Shown: positions 34,302-43,518, counted from the stretch's first letter. The stretch is 64,000 bases of DNA from Cryobacterium inferilacus (GCF_019599185.1 NZ_JAIEUL010000014.1:55509-119508), one strand, 5' to 3'. Translations and numbers: made by a program. Notes: generated by a model from the letters alone, not told the origin.

Positions 34302-36253
34302 GCGACACCACCCCCACGACCCCGGGCACCTTCGCCATCGGTGCCACCGACTTCCTCCTCAACGGTGAGCCGTTCCGGGTGCTGGCCGGGGCCATCCACT
34401 ACTTCCGGGTGCACCCGGATCACTGGGCCGACCGGATCCGCAAGGCCCGTCTGATGGGTCTGAACACCATCGAGACCTACGTGGCCTGGAACGCGCACTC
34501 GCCCCAGCGCGGCGAGTTCGACACGACCGGCCAGCTCGACCTGGGCCGGTTTCTCGACCTGATCGCGGCCGAGGGCATGTACGCGATCGTGCGGCCCGGC
34601 CCGTACATCTGCGCCGAGTGGGACAACGGGGGCCTGCCCGGTTGGCTCTTCAACGACCCGGCCGTGGGTGTGCGCCGGCACGAGCCGCTCTACCTCGCGG
34701 CGGTCACCGAATACTTCGAGCAGCTGCTGCCGCTGGTGGCGTCGCGGCAGATCGACCGCGGTGGCCCGGTGATTCTCGTGCAGATCGAGAACGAGTACGG
34801 CGCCTACGGCGACGACAAGGACTACCTGCGCGCGCTCGTCGAGCTCAACCGGGCCGGCGGCATCACCGTGCCGCTCACCACCATCGACCAGCCCACCGAC
34901 CAGATGCTCGCCGACGGCAGCCTCCCGGAGCTGCACAAGACCGGCTCGTTCGGCTCCCGCGCCACCGAGCGGCTTGAGGTGCTGCGGCGACACCAGAGCA
35001 CCGGGCCGCTGATGTGCGCCGAGTTCTGGAACGGCTGGTTCGACCACTGGGGTGCGCACCACCACACCACCTCGGCGGCCGATTCCGCCCGCGAGCTGGA
35101 TGACCTGCTGGCGACCGGCGCATCCGTGTCGCTGTACATGTTCACCGGCGGCACCAACTTCGGCTTCACCAACGGCGCCAACGACAAGGGTGTGTACCAG
35201 CCCACCGTCACCAGCTACGACTACGACGCCCCACTGTCGGAGAGCGGCGAGATCACGGCCAAGTACCTGGCCTTCCGCCAGGTGCTCGCCCGCTACGCCC
35301 CGGTGCCCGCCGACCTGCCAGAGCCCGGCTGCCCCGCGCCGGCCTTCACCGTCGCCCTCGACGAATCGGTCTCCCTCTGGGAGGCCCTGCCCGAGCTGGC
35401 CGTGCCGGCCGTGCCTGCTGCTGCTGCTGCCGTGCCGGCGGCATCCGCCCTGCCCAGCATGGATGCGCTCGGTCACTACACCGGGTTCGCCCTGTACCGC
35501 AGCCGGCTCACGCCGGGTGCCCGGGTGTTGTCGTTCGCCGAGGTGCGCGACCGCGCCCAAGTCTTCGTCGACCGCACCCCCGTCGGTGTGCTGCAGCGCG
35601 ATCACCACGACCGGTCGATCAGCCTGCCGCCGGGGGAGCGCCTCGACCTGCTCGTGGAGGACCAAGGCCGGGTCAACTACGGCCCGCGCATCGGCGAGGA
35701 CAAGGGCCTGATCGGCCCGGCCGCCCTCGACGGCGCCGAACTGACCGACTGGCAGGTGCTCCCGCTCGACGTCGACGGATTCGTGCGCGCCGGCAGCGCC
35801 CTGTTCGCGACGGTCACGGCCCCCGCCGGTGCGGCTCCCTGCACCCACCCGGTGGACCTGGACCTCGATGTGGATCTCGACCTCGCGGTGAATCTCACCC
35901 CGACCCCGTCCTTCTCACCGACCCCGGCCGCACGGCAGGCGCCGGTTCTCGAGCTGGTTCCGGCCGAGGTCGCCCCCGCCTCGCTCAGCGGCCCGGCGTT
36001 CGCCCGCGGCCGGTTCGGCGCCGAGCCCGGTGTGGACCTGTTCCTGAGTACCGCCGGCTGGGGCAAGGGCCAGGCCTGGATCAACGGCTTCAACCTCGGC
36101 CGGTTCTGGGACCGCGGCCCGCAAACCACCCTCTACGTGCCCGGGCCGATCCTGCGCGCCGAGAACGAGCTGGTCATCCTGTGCCTGCACGGCACCGAGG
36201 CAACCGTCGCCCGCTTCGTCGCCCGTCCCGACCTGGGTCACACCGACTTCTAG
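34298..36253 (+). CDS. Beta-galactosidase (GH35)
   Basis: The 651-aa enzyme has the GH35 barrel: GEPFRVLAGAIHYFRVHPDH (about 23-42), TYVAWNAHSP, RPGPYICAEWDNGGLPGWL (about 95-113), acid/base Glu166 in QIENEYGAYG, nucleophile Glu242 in MCAEFWNGWFDHWG, and YMFTGGTNFGFTNGA (about 280). C-terminal jelly-roll domains follow; an Ala/Val/Pro run at about 365-385 is a flexible linker. It is cytoplasmic, overlaps the GH42 gene (ATGA), and is the last gene of the locus. GH35 and GH42 enzymes probably cleave different beta-galactosidic linkages of the imported oligosaccharide. Confidence 0.94.
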   Translation: MSDTTPTTPGTFAIGATDFLLNGEPFRVLAGAIHYFRVHPDHWADRIRKARLMGLNTIETYVAWNAHSPQRGEFDTTGQLDLGRFLDLIAAEGMYAIVRPGPYICAEWDNGGLPGWLFNDPAVGVRRHEPLYLAAVTEYFEQLLPLVASRQIDRGGPVILVQIENEYGAYGDDKDYLRALVELNRAGGITVPLTTIDQPTDQMLADGSLPELHKTGSFGSRATERLEVLRRHQSTGPLMCAEFWNGWFDHWGAHHHTTSAADSARELDDLLATGASVSLYMFTGGTNFGFTNGANDKGVYQPTVTSYDYDAPLSESGEITAKYLAFRQVLARYAPVPADLPEPGCPAPAFTVALDESVSLWEALPELAVPAVPAAAAAVPAASALPSMDALGHYTGFALYRSRLTPGARVLSFAEVRDRAQVFVDRTPVGVLQRDHHDRSISLPPGERLDLLVEDQGRVNYGPRIGEDKGLIGPAALDGAELTDWQVLPLDVDGFVRAGSALFATVTAPAGAAPCTHPVDLDLDVDLDLAVNLTPTPSFSPTPAARQAPVLELVPAEVAPASLSGPAFARGRFGAEPGVDLFLSTAGWGKGQAWINGFNLGRFWDRGPQTTLYVPGPILRAENELVILCLHGTEATVARFVARPDLGHTDF

Positions 36254-36293
36254 CCCGGTCGACCCCGTTTCCCCGGTCGCCCCCGTTCATTTG

Positions 36294-36337
36294 CGGACTT
36301 CGCACAGTCATCCGGCCCGAACACCCTGCGAAGTCCG
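36294..36337. terminator. Long inverted repeat between GH35 gene and dnaX
   Basis: CGGACTTCGCA (36294-36304) and TGCGAAGTCCG (36327-36337) are perfect 11-bp arms around a 22-nt loop; the pairing extends with TTT/AAA after one mismatch. It may end the sugar operon or act as a protein site. The rest of 36254-36496 shows no gene. Confidence 0.45.
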
Positions 36338-36483
36338 GAAACGAAGACCACAGGTGGTGGCGTGGGGCCTCGGCCGCCGCGCCGAGCCCGTCCCGGCCGC
36401 CACCCGCGCGTCCCATCCGCTCCGCAACGGATGCGCATCCGCCAGCCTGTGCACCACCCACCCGGGGTGTCGGTGGCAGCAAG

Positions 36484-36489
36484 TACCAT
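36484..36489 (+). promoter_or_regulatory. Probable -10 element of near-leaderless dnaX
   Basis: TACCAT ends 7 nt before the GTG at 36497, and no ribosome binding site lies between. No clear -35 is seen. Confidence 0.35.
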
Positions 36490-36496
36490 TGACCTC

Positions 36497-39319
36497 GTGG
36501 TTACCGCCCTGTATCGCCGTTACCGGCCAGAGACTTTTGCCGAAATGATCGGTCAGTCCCAGGTGACCGATCCGCTCATGACCGCCCTGCGCACCAACCG
36601 GGTGAATCATGCCTATCTCTTCAGCGGACCCCGCGGCTGTGGCAAGACCACCTCCGCCCGCATTCTCGCCCGCTGCCTCAACTGTGCAGAGGGCCCCACC
36701 GACACTCCCTGCGGCGTCTGCCCCAGCTGCGTCGAGCTCTCCCGCGACGGCAGCGGTTCCCTCGACGTGGTCGAGATCGACGCGGCCAGCCACAACGGTG
36801 TCGACGACGCCCGCGACATCCGCGAGCGCGCCATCTTCGCGCCGGCCCGCGACCGCTACAAGATCTTCATCCTCGACGAGGCGCACATGGTCACCCCGCA
36901 GGGCTTCAACGCGCTGCTCAAGATCGTCGAAGAGCCGCCGGAACACGTGAAGTTCATCTTCGCCACCACCGAGCCCGAAAAGGTCATCGGCACCATCCGC
37001 TCGCGCACCCACCACTATCCGTTCCGGCTCGTGCCGCCCGCACCCATGCTCGACTACGTGCAGCAGATGTGCGACAGCGAGCACATGACCGTGGCCCCCG
37101 GCGTGCTGCCGCTCGTCGTGCGGGCCGGCGGCGGTTCGCCCCGCGACACCCTCTCGCTGCTCGACCAGCTCATGGCCGGCACCGACACGGATGCGATCGA
37201 GTACGAGCGCGCCGTCGCCCTGCTCGGCTACACCCACGCCACCCTGCTCGACGACGCCGTCGACTCCATCGCCGCCCGCAACTCCGCGGCCGCGTTCGAC
37301 GCCGTCGACCGGGTCATCCAGACCGGGCAAGACCCCCGCCGCTTCGTCGAAGACCTGCTCGAGCGCATGCGCGACCTCATCATCGTCGGCGCCACCAGCG
37401 CTGCCGGTGCCGCGGCCGTGCTGCGCGGTGTGCCGCAGGACGAACTCGACCGCATGCAGGTGCAGGCGTCCAACTTCGGCCCGGCCGAGCTCAGCCGCAC
37501 CGCCGACATCCTCAACGCCGCCCTCACCGAGATGACCGGCGCCACCTCCCCGCGCCTGCACCTCGAGCTCATGATCGCCCGGGCGCTCATCCCCGCCACC
37601 GACGACAGCAATCGCGGCGCCCTCGCCCGCGTCGAGCGTCTCGAGCGCCGCATCGGCGTCGACGGCACCCCCACGGATGCGCCGGCGCCCGCCGCCAGCG
37701 CCGCCCCGGCCCCGCGCACCCCCGTCGCGGCACCGGCCCCGCGCACCCCCGCCGCACAGGGTGCCCCTCCGGTCGCGACCCCGCCGGCTGCGACGACCGT
37801 CCCGCCAGCCGCGTCCGGCTGGGCCACCCGCACGCCGGGCACCCCCGCGGCCGTGCCGGTCGAGCCTGCGTCCGCGGAAACCAGCAGCCCGGCCGCCGAT
37901 GCCAGCCCCGCCAGCCCGCAGGCCGACCGTCCCGAGCCGACCGCCGAGACGCCGCCCGCGGCCCCGGTGGTGCCCGTCGGCCCGGTCACCCTGGCCCAGA
38001 TCAAGGACGCCTGGCCGCAGATCCTCGAGGCCGTCAAGGACGTCAAGCTCAGCGCCTGGCTCGTGGTCTACACCGCACGCGTGCTCGACCTGCGCGGCGA
38101 CGACGTACTCGTGCTCTCCTTCCCGAGCGAGCAGGACATGCAGGGTTTCAAGGCCCAGCAGGCGCCCGGCCAGGGGGTCAGCGAGTTCCTCCGCGGAGCC
38201 ATCGTCAAGGTCCTCGGCCTGCGCGTGAAGTTCATCGCCCGCGCCGACTCCGAGACCTTCGCCGCGGCGGCTCCCTCCGCGGCCCCGTTCCCATCGGCCT
38301 CCACCACCGACCTGCCCGCTTCCGGCCGAGCTGCTCCGGCGCAGCAGGGCAATTCGTCCGCGGCGGGGCCGCTCGCGGATGCTTCCGCTCCGTCCGCGCC
38401 GCCGCCCACCTCCGGCGCACCCACGAGATCCGCACCCACGAGCTCCGCGCCCTCGAACTCCGCGCCCTCGAACTCCGCGCCCTCGAACTCCGCGCCCACG
38501 AGCTCCGCGTCCCCGACCGCGGCGTCCGCCGGTTCAGCGCCGACGGCCACTCCGGCGTCCCCGTCCGGTTCCGCCTTCGGAAGCGCTGCCCCGGCCGGCT
38601 CCTCGAGATCAACCAGCTCGTCGAGCACCGCCACCGCCACCATGGCACCGCCGGCAACGGCCTCCGGATGGGCCACCGTCGTCATTCCCGGATCCGCGGC
38701 CGCCCTCTCTGCCGCCGAAACCGCGGCAGCCGAACCTGCTGTCTCCTCGTTCCCTGGCACGGCGCCAGCGCCTGCGGCGCCTGCTGCGCCAGCACGTCCC
38801 GCCTCGGCCGCACCCGCAGCACCGGCCGCAGCACAGCCGCGGACCAGCGCCGGCACCGCCTCTGCTCCTGATGGCAGTCCTGCCGTCGAACCCGTCCGCG
38901 ATTACGCCCCCGAGCCCGACTTCGAGCCGCCCTTCGACGACGAGCCGCCGCCCTACGACGACTTCCCGCCAGACCCGCAGCAGTTCAGCGCGCCGCCGGA
39001 GTTCGACCGCGGCGCCCGGCCCGCCACGCAGCAGAGCCCGCGCACCCAGTCGGCTCCCGGTCAGCAGCGGGCGGCCGGTCAGGACCAGCCCGGTCAGGCG
39101 CAGCCCGGCCCCCAGCAGGCACGCGGCCAGCAGTCAGCATCCGCGCCAGCCGCATCCGCCCCCGCTGGCAACGGTCAGCGCGGCGCGCCCGCTCGCCGCT
39201 CGCCCGCGTTCGCGGAGAAGCAGCGCTACGGCGAGGCCGTGGTGCGCGAGATTCTCGGCGCCACCTTCATCGAGGAGCAGCCGCACGACCCGATTTCGCG
39301 ACAGAGGAACGACAACTAA
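36497..39319 (+). CDS. dnaX: DNA polymerase III subunit gamma/tau
   Basis: The 940-aa clamp-loader subunit begins MVTALYRRYRPETFAEMIGQ. It has a P-loop GPRGCGKT (44-51), zinc-binding cysteines C63, C72, C75, C78, a Walker B/DEAH-like ILDEAHMV, and a sensor region to about 370. Residues about 390-510 and 620-900 are long Pro/Ala/Ser-rich linkers that enclose a small conserved tau-like domain (VTLAQIKDAWPQILEAVKDV, about 495-580). The C-terminus ends in a conserved helix (FAEKQRYGEAVVREILGATF). The GTG at 36497 is chosen because homology begins there. recR starts right after the stop. Confidence 0.95.
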   Translation: MVTALYRRYRPETFAEMIGQSQVTDPLMTALRTNRVNHAYLFSGPRGCGKTTSARILARCLNCAEGPTDTPCGVCPSCVELSRDGSGSLDVVEIDAASHNGVDDARDIRERAIFAPARDRYKIFILDEAHMVTPQGFNALLKIVEEPPEHVKFIFATTEPEKVIGTIRSRTHHYPFRLVPPAPMLDYVQQMCDSEHMTVAPGVLPLVVRAGGGSPRDTLSLLDQLMAGTDTDAIEYERAVALLGYTHATLLDDAVDSIAARNSAAAFDAVDRVIQTGQDPRRFVEDLLERMRDLIIVGATSAAGAAAVLRGVPQDELDRMQVQASNFGPAELSRTADILNAALTEMTGATSPRLHLELMIARALIPATDDSNRGALARVERLERRIGVDGTPTDAPAPAASAAPAPRTPVAAPAPRTPAAQGAPPVATPPAATTVPPAASGWATRTPGTPAAVPVEPASAETSSPAADASPASPQADRPEPTAETPPAAPVVPVGPVTLAQIKDAWPQILEAVKDVKLSAWLVVYTARVLDLRGDDVLVLSFPSEQDMQGFKAQQAPGQGVSEFLRGAIVKVLGLRVKFIARADSETFAAAAPSAAPFPSASTTDLPASGRAAPAQQGNSSAAGPLADASAPSAPPPTSGAPTRSAPTSSAPSNSAPSNSAPSNSAPTSSASPTAASAGSAPTATPASPSGSAFGSAAPAGSSRSTSSSSTATATMAPPATASGWATVVIPGSAAALSAAETAAAEPAVSSFPGTAPAPAAPAAPARPASAAPAAPAAAQPRTSAGTASAPDGSPAVEPVRDYAPEPDFEPPFDDEPPPYDDFPPDPQQFSAPPEFDRGARPATQQSPRTQSAPGQQRAAGQDQPGQAQPGPQQARGQQSASAPAASAPAGNGQRGAPARRSPAFAEKQRYGEAVVREILGATFIEEQPHDPISRQRNDN
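38429..38503. repeat. 15-bp tandem repeat in the dnaX linker
   Basis: A 15-bp unit (TCCGCGCCCTCGAAC and variants TCCGCACCCACGAGC) is repeated five times in frame, coding for S-A-P-(S/T)-(N/S) pentapeptides in the disordered tau linker. Three inner copies are identical (38444-38488), so copy number could vary between strains. Confidence 0.85.
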
Positions 39320-39919
39320 ATGTACGAAGGCATCGTTCAGGAACTCATCGACGAACTCGGCCGTCTGCCCGGCATCGGGCCCAAGTCGGCGCAGCGCATC
39401 GCGTTCCACATTCTGCAGACCAAGAACTTCGACGTGAGCCACCTCGCCAATGTGCTGCTCGAGGTGCGCGACAAGGTCAAGTTCTGCGACATCTGCGGCA
39501 ACGTCTCCGAGCAGGAGACCTGCATGATCTGCCGGGACCCGCGCCGCAACCCCACCTCTATCTGCGTGGTCGAAGAGGCCAAGGACGTCGTCGCCATCGA
39601 GCGCACCCGCGAGTTCAAGGGCCTCTACCACGTGCTCGGCGGGGCGATCAGCCCCATCGACGGCATCGGTCCAGACGACCTGCGCATCCGTCAGCTGATG
39701 ACGCGCCTCGCCGACAACACCGTGCAAGAGGTGATCATCGCCACCGACCCCAACCTCGAGGGGGAGGCCACCGCCACGTACCTCTCCCGGCTGCTCACCA
39801 CCCTCGACATCAAGGTCAGCCGCCTGGCATCGGGCCTGCCCGTCGGCGGCGACCTCGAATACGCCGACGAGGTCACCCTCGGTCGCGCTTTCGAGGGCCG
39901 CCGCACCGTCACGAGCTAG
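39320..39919 (+). CDS. recR: Recombination protein RecR
   Basis: The 199-aa protein has a helix-hairpin-helix ([17 protein letters not shown], about 16-32), a four-cysteine zinc finger (C56, C59, C68, C71), a Toprim domain ([14 protein letters not shown], about 81-94) and the C-terminal [22 protein letters not shown]. It works with RecF/RecO to load RecA at gaps. The ATG at 39320 abuts the dnaX stop (TAAATG). The ybaB/ebfC gene that usually separates dnaX and recR is missing here. Confidence 0.96.
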   Translation: MYEGIVQELIDELGRLPGIGPKSAQRIAFHILQTKNFDVSHLANVLLEVRDKVKFCDICGNVSEQETCMICRDPRRNPTSICVVEEAKDVVAIERTREFKGLYHVLGGAISPIDGIGPDDLRIRQLMTRLADNTVQEVIIATDPNLEGEATATYLSRLLTTLDIKVSRLASGLPVGGDLEYADEVTLGRAFEGRRTVTS

Positions 39920-39976
39920 CAGCCCGCCCCGCGGCGCGCTGATGCCCGCCCGCACCAGACCCGTGCGACACCTCCA

Positions 39977-39990
39977 TGGGATCGCTTCCA
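39977..39990. promoter_or_regulatory. CebR-like operator 1
   Basis: TGGGATCGCTTCCA differs at a few positions from the palindrome TGGGAGCGCTCCCA known as the CebR site in Streptomyces. It lies 10 nt upstream of the -35 hexamer. Confidence 0.7.
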
Positions 39991-39999
39991 CGAAAATCC

Positions 40000-40028
40000 T
40001 TGACACGCGATCCGGCTCTGCCTAGTGT
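40000..40028 (+). promoter_or_regulatory. Strong promoter of the cellobiose locus
   Basis: TTGACA (40000-40005) and TAGTGT (40023-40028) are 17 nt apart, a near-consensus housekeeping promoter, flanked on both sides by LacI-type operators. Start is expected near 40035, giving a leader of about 85 nt. Confidence 0.75.
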
Positions 40029-40041
40029 TATCGCTAGTCCA

Positions 40042-40055
40042 TGGGAGCGCTTCCA
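40042..40055. promoter_or_regulatory. CebR-like operator 2
   Basis: TGGGAGCGCTTCCA, one base from a perfect palindrome, overlaps or follows the transcription start. It lies 65 bp from operator 1, so one repressor could loop or both sites could block polymerase. Confidence 0.8.
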
Positions 40056-40120
40056 CGACGAACCCTCAGGTTCCGCCCGCCAGCGTTTCTGTCCCCGTAA
40101 CACGCCCACAAAGGAGTGCC

Positions 40121-41410
40121 GTGAGTTCACGACGCGCAATAACAGCCTCGATCGCTGGTGCCGCAGTCTTCGCCATCGTCGCCACCGGATGCAGCGCATC
40201 CGCCGGCGGATCCGACGACGGCAAGATCACCCTGTCGGTCACCACCTTCGGCACCATGGGTGTCGACGCAAACTACACCAAGTACATGGAGGAGAACCCG
40301 AACATCGTCATCGAGGCCACCAACCTCGAGGGCGGCGGCGCCGCCCGCGACGACGCCTACGCCAAGATCGCCGCCGGCACCGGCCTCAGCGACGTCGTCG
40401 CCATCGAAGAGGGCTGGCTCGGCACCATCCAAGAGGTCAGCGGATCCTTCGTGGACCTGCGCGACTACGGCATTGAAGACGTGGCCGACGAGTGGCTGGA
40501 CTGGAAGTACAAGCAGGGCACGGATGCCGACGGCCGCGTCATCGGCGCCGGCCTCGACATCGGCCCGCAGGGCCTGTGCTACCGCGGCGACCTCTTCGAG
40601 GCGGCCGGCCTGCCCAGCGAGCGCACCGAGGTCGCCGAGTACTTCGGCGGCGACGACGCCACCTGGGAACGCTTCTACGAGGTGGGCGCTGAGTACGTCG
40701 CCGCCAGCGACAAGGCGTTTTATCACAGCCCCCGGTTCTTCTGGAACTCCTTCGTGAACCAGCAGGAAGAGGGCTACTACAAGTCCGACGGTGAGACCCT
40801 GAACATCGAGGGCAACGACGTGCTCAAGGACCAGCTCGCCCTGGTCGTCGAGGCGGAGAACGCGGGCCTCGGCGCCGGACTGCCCGGCTGGGATGTCGGA
40901 CCGCAGGCCAAGGCCGGCGACTACGCCACCTACATGTGCCCGAGTTGGATGCTCGGCATCGTGCAGGGCTACTACGACGAGGGCACCACCGACAGCGGCT
41001 GGGACTTCGCCGACGTGCTGCCCGGCGGCGCGGCCAACTGGGGCGGCGCCTTCCTCGGTGTGTCCGAGTCGAGCGAGCACAAGGAGGAGGCCGCGGCCCT
41101 CGCCCTCTGGCTTGCCGCCCCCGCCCAGCAGGCGGCATCGTTCGAACTCGCCGGACCGTTCCCGAGCACTATCGAGGGCCAGGCCCTCGTCGCCGACTCG
41201 ACCAACGAGTTCTTCAACAACGCCCCCGTCGGCGAGATCTTCCGCGCCCGCTCCGAGGGCGTCATCGCCCAGGTGAAGGGCCCGGAGGACTCCAACATCC
41301 AGGACAACGTCTTCGGCCCGGTATTCGACCGCATCGGCCAGGGCGAGATCACGGATGGCGACGTCGCGTGGGATGAGGCGATGGTGCTGCTCGACCAGCT
41401 GGTCGGCTAG
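40121..41410 (+). CDS. Cellobiose-type sugar-binding lipoprotein (CebE-like)
   Basis: The 429-aa extracellular binding protein has a lipoprotein signal with lipobox VATGC (Cys24). The mature part begins with Ser/Gly-rich GGSDDGKITLSVTTFGTMGV and shows EEGWLGTIQEVSGSFVDLRDYG (about 118-139), as in CUT1 oligosaccharide binders. It is first in a binding protein - permease - permease - beta-glucosidase - LacI cluster, the cebEFG-bglC-cebR order of Streptomyces, so cellobiose or cello-oligosaccharides are the likely ligands. The GTG at 40121 has AAAGGAG 6 nt upstream. Confidence 0.9.
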   Translation: MSSRRAITASIAGAAVFAIVATGCSASAGGSDDGKITLSVTTFGTMGVDANYTKYMEENPNIVIEATNLEGGGAARDDAYAKIAAGTGLSDVVAIEEGWLGTIQEVSGSFVDLRDYGIEDVADEWLDWKYKQGTDADGRVIGAGLDIGPQGLCYRGDLFEAAGLPSERTEVAEYFGGDDATWERFYEVGAEYVAASDKAFYHSPRFFWNSFVNQQEEGYYKSDGETLNIEGNDVLKDQLALVVEAENAGLGAGLPGWDVGPQAKAGDYATYMCPSWMLGIVQGYYDEGTTDSGWDFADVLPGGAANWGGAFLGVSESSEHKEEAAALALWLAAPAQQAASFELAGPFPSTIEGQALVADSTNEFFNNAPVGEIFRARSEGVIAQVKGPEDSNIQDNVFGPVFDRIGQGEITDGDVAWDEAMVLLDQLVG

Positions 41411-41439
41411 CGCCCGCACGTCCTCCCGCCACACCAGGC

Positions 41440-41474
41440 GGGCGGCTCCGGAGCAGTCGCTCCCGGGGCCGCCC
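41440..41474 (+). terminator. Strong stem-loop between binding-protein and permease genes
   Basis: GGGCGGCTCCGGAGC pairs with GCTCCCGGGGCCGCCC around AGTC, with one small bulge. It has no T-run. Like the hairpin at 30501 it follows a binding-protein gene inside an operon and probably protects or attenuates the transcript so that binding protein exceeds permeases. Confidence 0.6.
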
Positions 41475-41511
41475 GCACCCCTCCCATGTCCCTCTCGCGG
41501 ATTGGCCGCCG

Positions 41512-42558
41512 ATGTCCAGCACGAGCACGATCACCACCCCCAGCCCCACGAGCCCGAGTCGGAAGCCCACGAGAGCGCGCTCCGACCTCACCTTCAAGCA
41601 GAAGCTCTCGCACTTCGACCACAAGGCGTCGCCGTTCCTCTATATCGCGCCGTTCTTCATCCTCTTCGCGCTCATCGGCATCTTCCCGATCGCGTACACC
41701 CTCAACGTGTCGCTCTACGACTGGCACCTGCTCAAGGGTCAGGGCGACTGGGTCGGCCTGGCGAACTACACCTCGGTGCTCTCCGACCCGTTCTTCTGGA
41801 ACGCGTTCGGCAACACCGTCAGCATCTTCCTGCTCTCGGCCGTGCCGCAGCTGCTCTTCGCGACGGTGATCGCCGCCCTGCTCGACCAGGCCCTGCGCGC
41901 CAAGACCTTCTGGCGCATGAGCATCCTGCTGCCGTATATCGTCGCGCCGGTCGCGGTCGCGGTGATCTTCGCCCAGGTGTTCAACCAGTACACCGGCCCG
42001 GTCGCCGGTCTGCTCAACCTGTTCGGCCTCGAACCCATCCGCTGGGCCTTCGACGTGCTGCCCTCGCACATCGCCATCGCCAGCATGGTGAACTGGCGCT
42101 GGACCGGCTACAACGCCCTCATCCTGCTGGCCGCGATGCAGGCCATCCCGCGGGATGTCTACGAGTCGGCCGCCCTCGACGGCGCCAACAAGGTGCGCCG
42201 GTTCTGGGCCATCACCGTGCCGATGATCCGGCCCACCATGATCTTCGTGGTGATCACCTCCACCATCGGCGGGCTGCAGATCTTCACCGAACCCAAGCTG
42301 TTCGACGGCCGCACCAACGGCGGCGGCGGACGCCAGTTCCAGACCATCGTGCTCTACCTCTACGAACTCGCCTTCCCCAGACGGGACTTCGGCCGGGCCG
42401 CGGCCACGGCCTGGATCCTCTTCCTCATCATCATCCTCGCCGGCCTCGCCAACTACGCGATCGCCCGCGCCATCCGCACCAACGACATCAAGCCGGTCAA
42501 GATCCCCGCCGCGAAGCGGCCGTATGTGACCAGGTCCATCAACGGAGGCCGCAAGTGA
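41512..42558 (+). CDS. Sugar ABC transporter permease (CebF-like)
   Basis: The 348-aa protein has a 40-residue Ser/Thr/Pro-rich N-terminus, then six membrane segments (FLYIAPFFILFALIGIFPIAYT, about 43-64; VSIFLLSAVPQLLFATVIAAL; ILLPYIVAPVAVAVIFAQVF and so on). The EAA loop is YESAALDGANKVRRFWAITVPMI (about 217-239). It pairs with the next permease, which overlaps by 4 nt. No ATPase gene is nearby; a shared ATPase elsewhere is expected. Confidence 0.93.
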   Translation: MSSTSTITTPSPTSPSRKPTRARSDLTFKQKLSHFDHKASPFLYIAPFFILFALIGIFPIAYTLNVSLYDWHLLKGQGDWVGLANYTSVLSDPFFWNAFGNTVSIFLLSAVPQLLFATVIAALLDQALRAKTFWRMSILLPYIVAPVAVAVIFAQVFNQYTGPVAGLLNLFGLEPIRWAFDVLPSHIAIASMVNWRWTGYNALILLAAMQAIPRDVYESAALDGANKVRRFWAITVPMIRPTMIFVVITSTIGGLQIFTEPKLFDGRTNGGGGRQFQTIVLYLYELAFPRRDFGRAAATAWILFLIIILAGLANYAIARAIRTNDIKPVKIPAAKRPYVTRSINGGRK

Positions 42559-43454
42559 GCACCCTGACCGAACGCCTGATGCCCGCCACCCCCGAACGTC
42601 GCGAGGAGCGCAAGGTGCGCCGCCGCGCCACCTACGAGGCGCCCGGCTTCCTCACCTACGGCCTGCTCTTCGCCTTCTTCGCCGGAGCGGCATTCCCGCT
42701 CTGGTGGTCGTTCGTGATCGGCAGTCGGCAGTCCTCCGACACCAACCTGGTTCCGCCGGCGATCCTGCCAGGCGGCAACTTCCTCGAGAACGCCGTCGAG
42801 GTCTTCGCCACAGTGCCGTTCCTGCAGGCCCTGATGAACAGCCTGATCATCTCCACCGCCATCACGGTCTCTGTGGTGTTCTTCTCCACCCTGGCCGGCT
42901 ATTCCTTCGCCAAGCTCCGCTTCCGCGGCCGCAACGGGCTGCTCGTCGCTGTCATCGCGACCATGGCCATCCCCACCCAGCTCGGCATCATCCCGCTGTT
43001 CATGCTGATGGCCGAGTGGCAGTGGATCGGCACTCTGCAGGCCGTGATCGTGCCCGGCATGGTCACCGCGTTCGGTGTGTTCTTCATGCGCCAGTACCTC
43101 GTCGACGTCATCCCCGACGAGCTCATCGAGGCGGCACGGATGGACGGCGCGAGCATGTGGGGCACATTCTGGCACGTCGCCGTTCCCGCTGCCCGCCCCG
43201 CCATGGCGGTGCTCGCCCTGTTCAGCTTCATGGCGGCGTGGACCGACTTCCTCTGGCCGCTGCTCGTGCTCGGCCCGACCAACCCGAGCGTGCAGACCGC
43301 CCTCGCGGCGCTCAGCGCCAGCGGCGGGCAGACGCCGGACAACTCGATGGTGCTCACCGGAGCCGTGCTGTCCGTCGTGCCCCTGCTCATCCTCTTCATC
43401 GTCGCGGGCAAGCAGCTCATCGCCGGCATCATGCAGGGCGCGGTCAAGGGGTGA
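42555..43454 (+). CDS. Sugar ABC transporter permease (CebG-like)
   Basis: The 299-aa permease starts with GTG at 42555, overlapping the stop of the partner (GTGA), with GGAGG about 7 nt upstream. It has six membrane segments, an EAA loop IEAARMDGASMWGTFWHVAVPA (about 193-214) and the C-terminus GKQLIAGIMQGAVKG typical of CUT1 MalG-type proteins. It completes the channel for the CebE-like binding protein. Confidence 0.93.
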   Translation: MSTLTERLMPATPERREERKVRRRATYEAPGFLTYGLLFAFFAGAAFPLWWSFVIGSRQSSDTNLVPPAILPGGNFLENAVEVFATVPFLQALMNSLIISTAITVSVVFFSTLAGYSFAKLRFRGRNGLLVAVIATMAIPTQLGIIPLFMLMAEWQWIGTLQAVIVPGMVTAFGVFFMRQYLVDVIPDELIEAARMDGASMWGTFWHVAVPAARPAMAVLALFSFMAAWTDFLWPLLVLGPTNPSVQTALAALSASGGQTPDNSMVLTGAVLSVVPLLILFIVAGKQLIAGIMQGAVKG

Positions 43455-43518
43455 CCCGGCCGCATCCGGCCAGCCCTCGTCGTCACCATTTTCGCCAGCA
43501 CCTACTTGAAGGACCATT

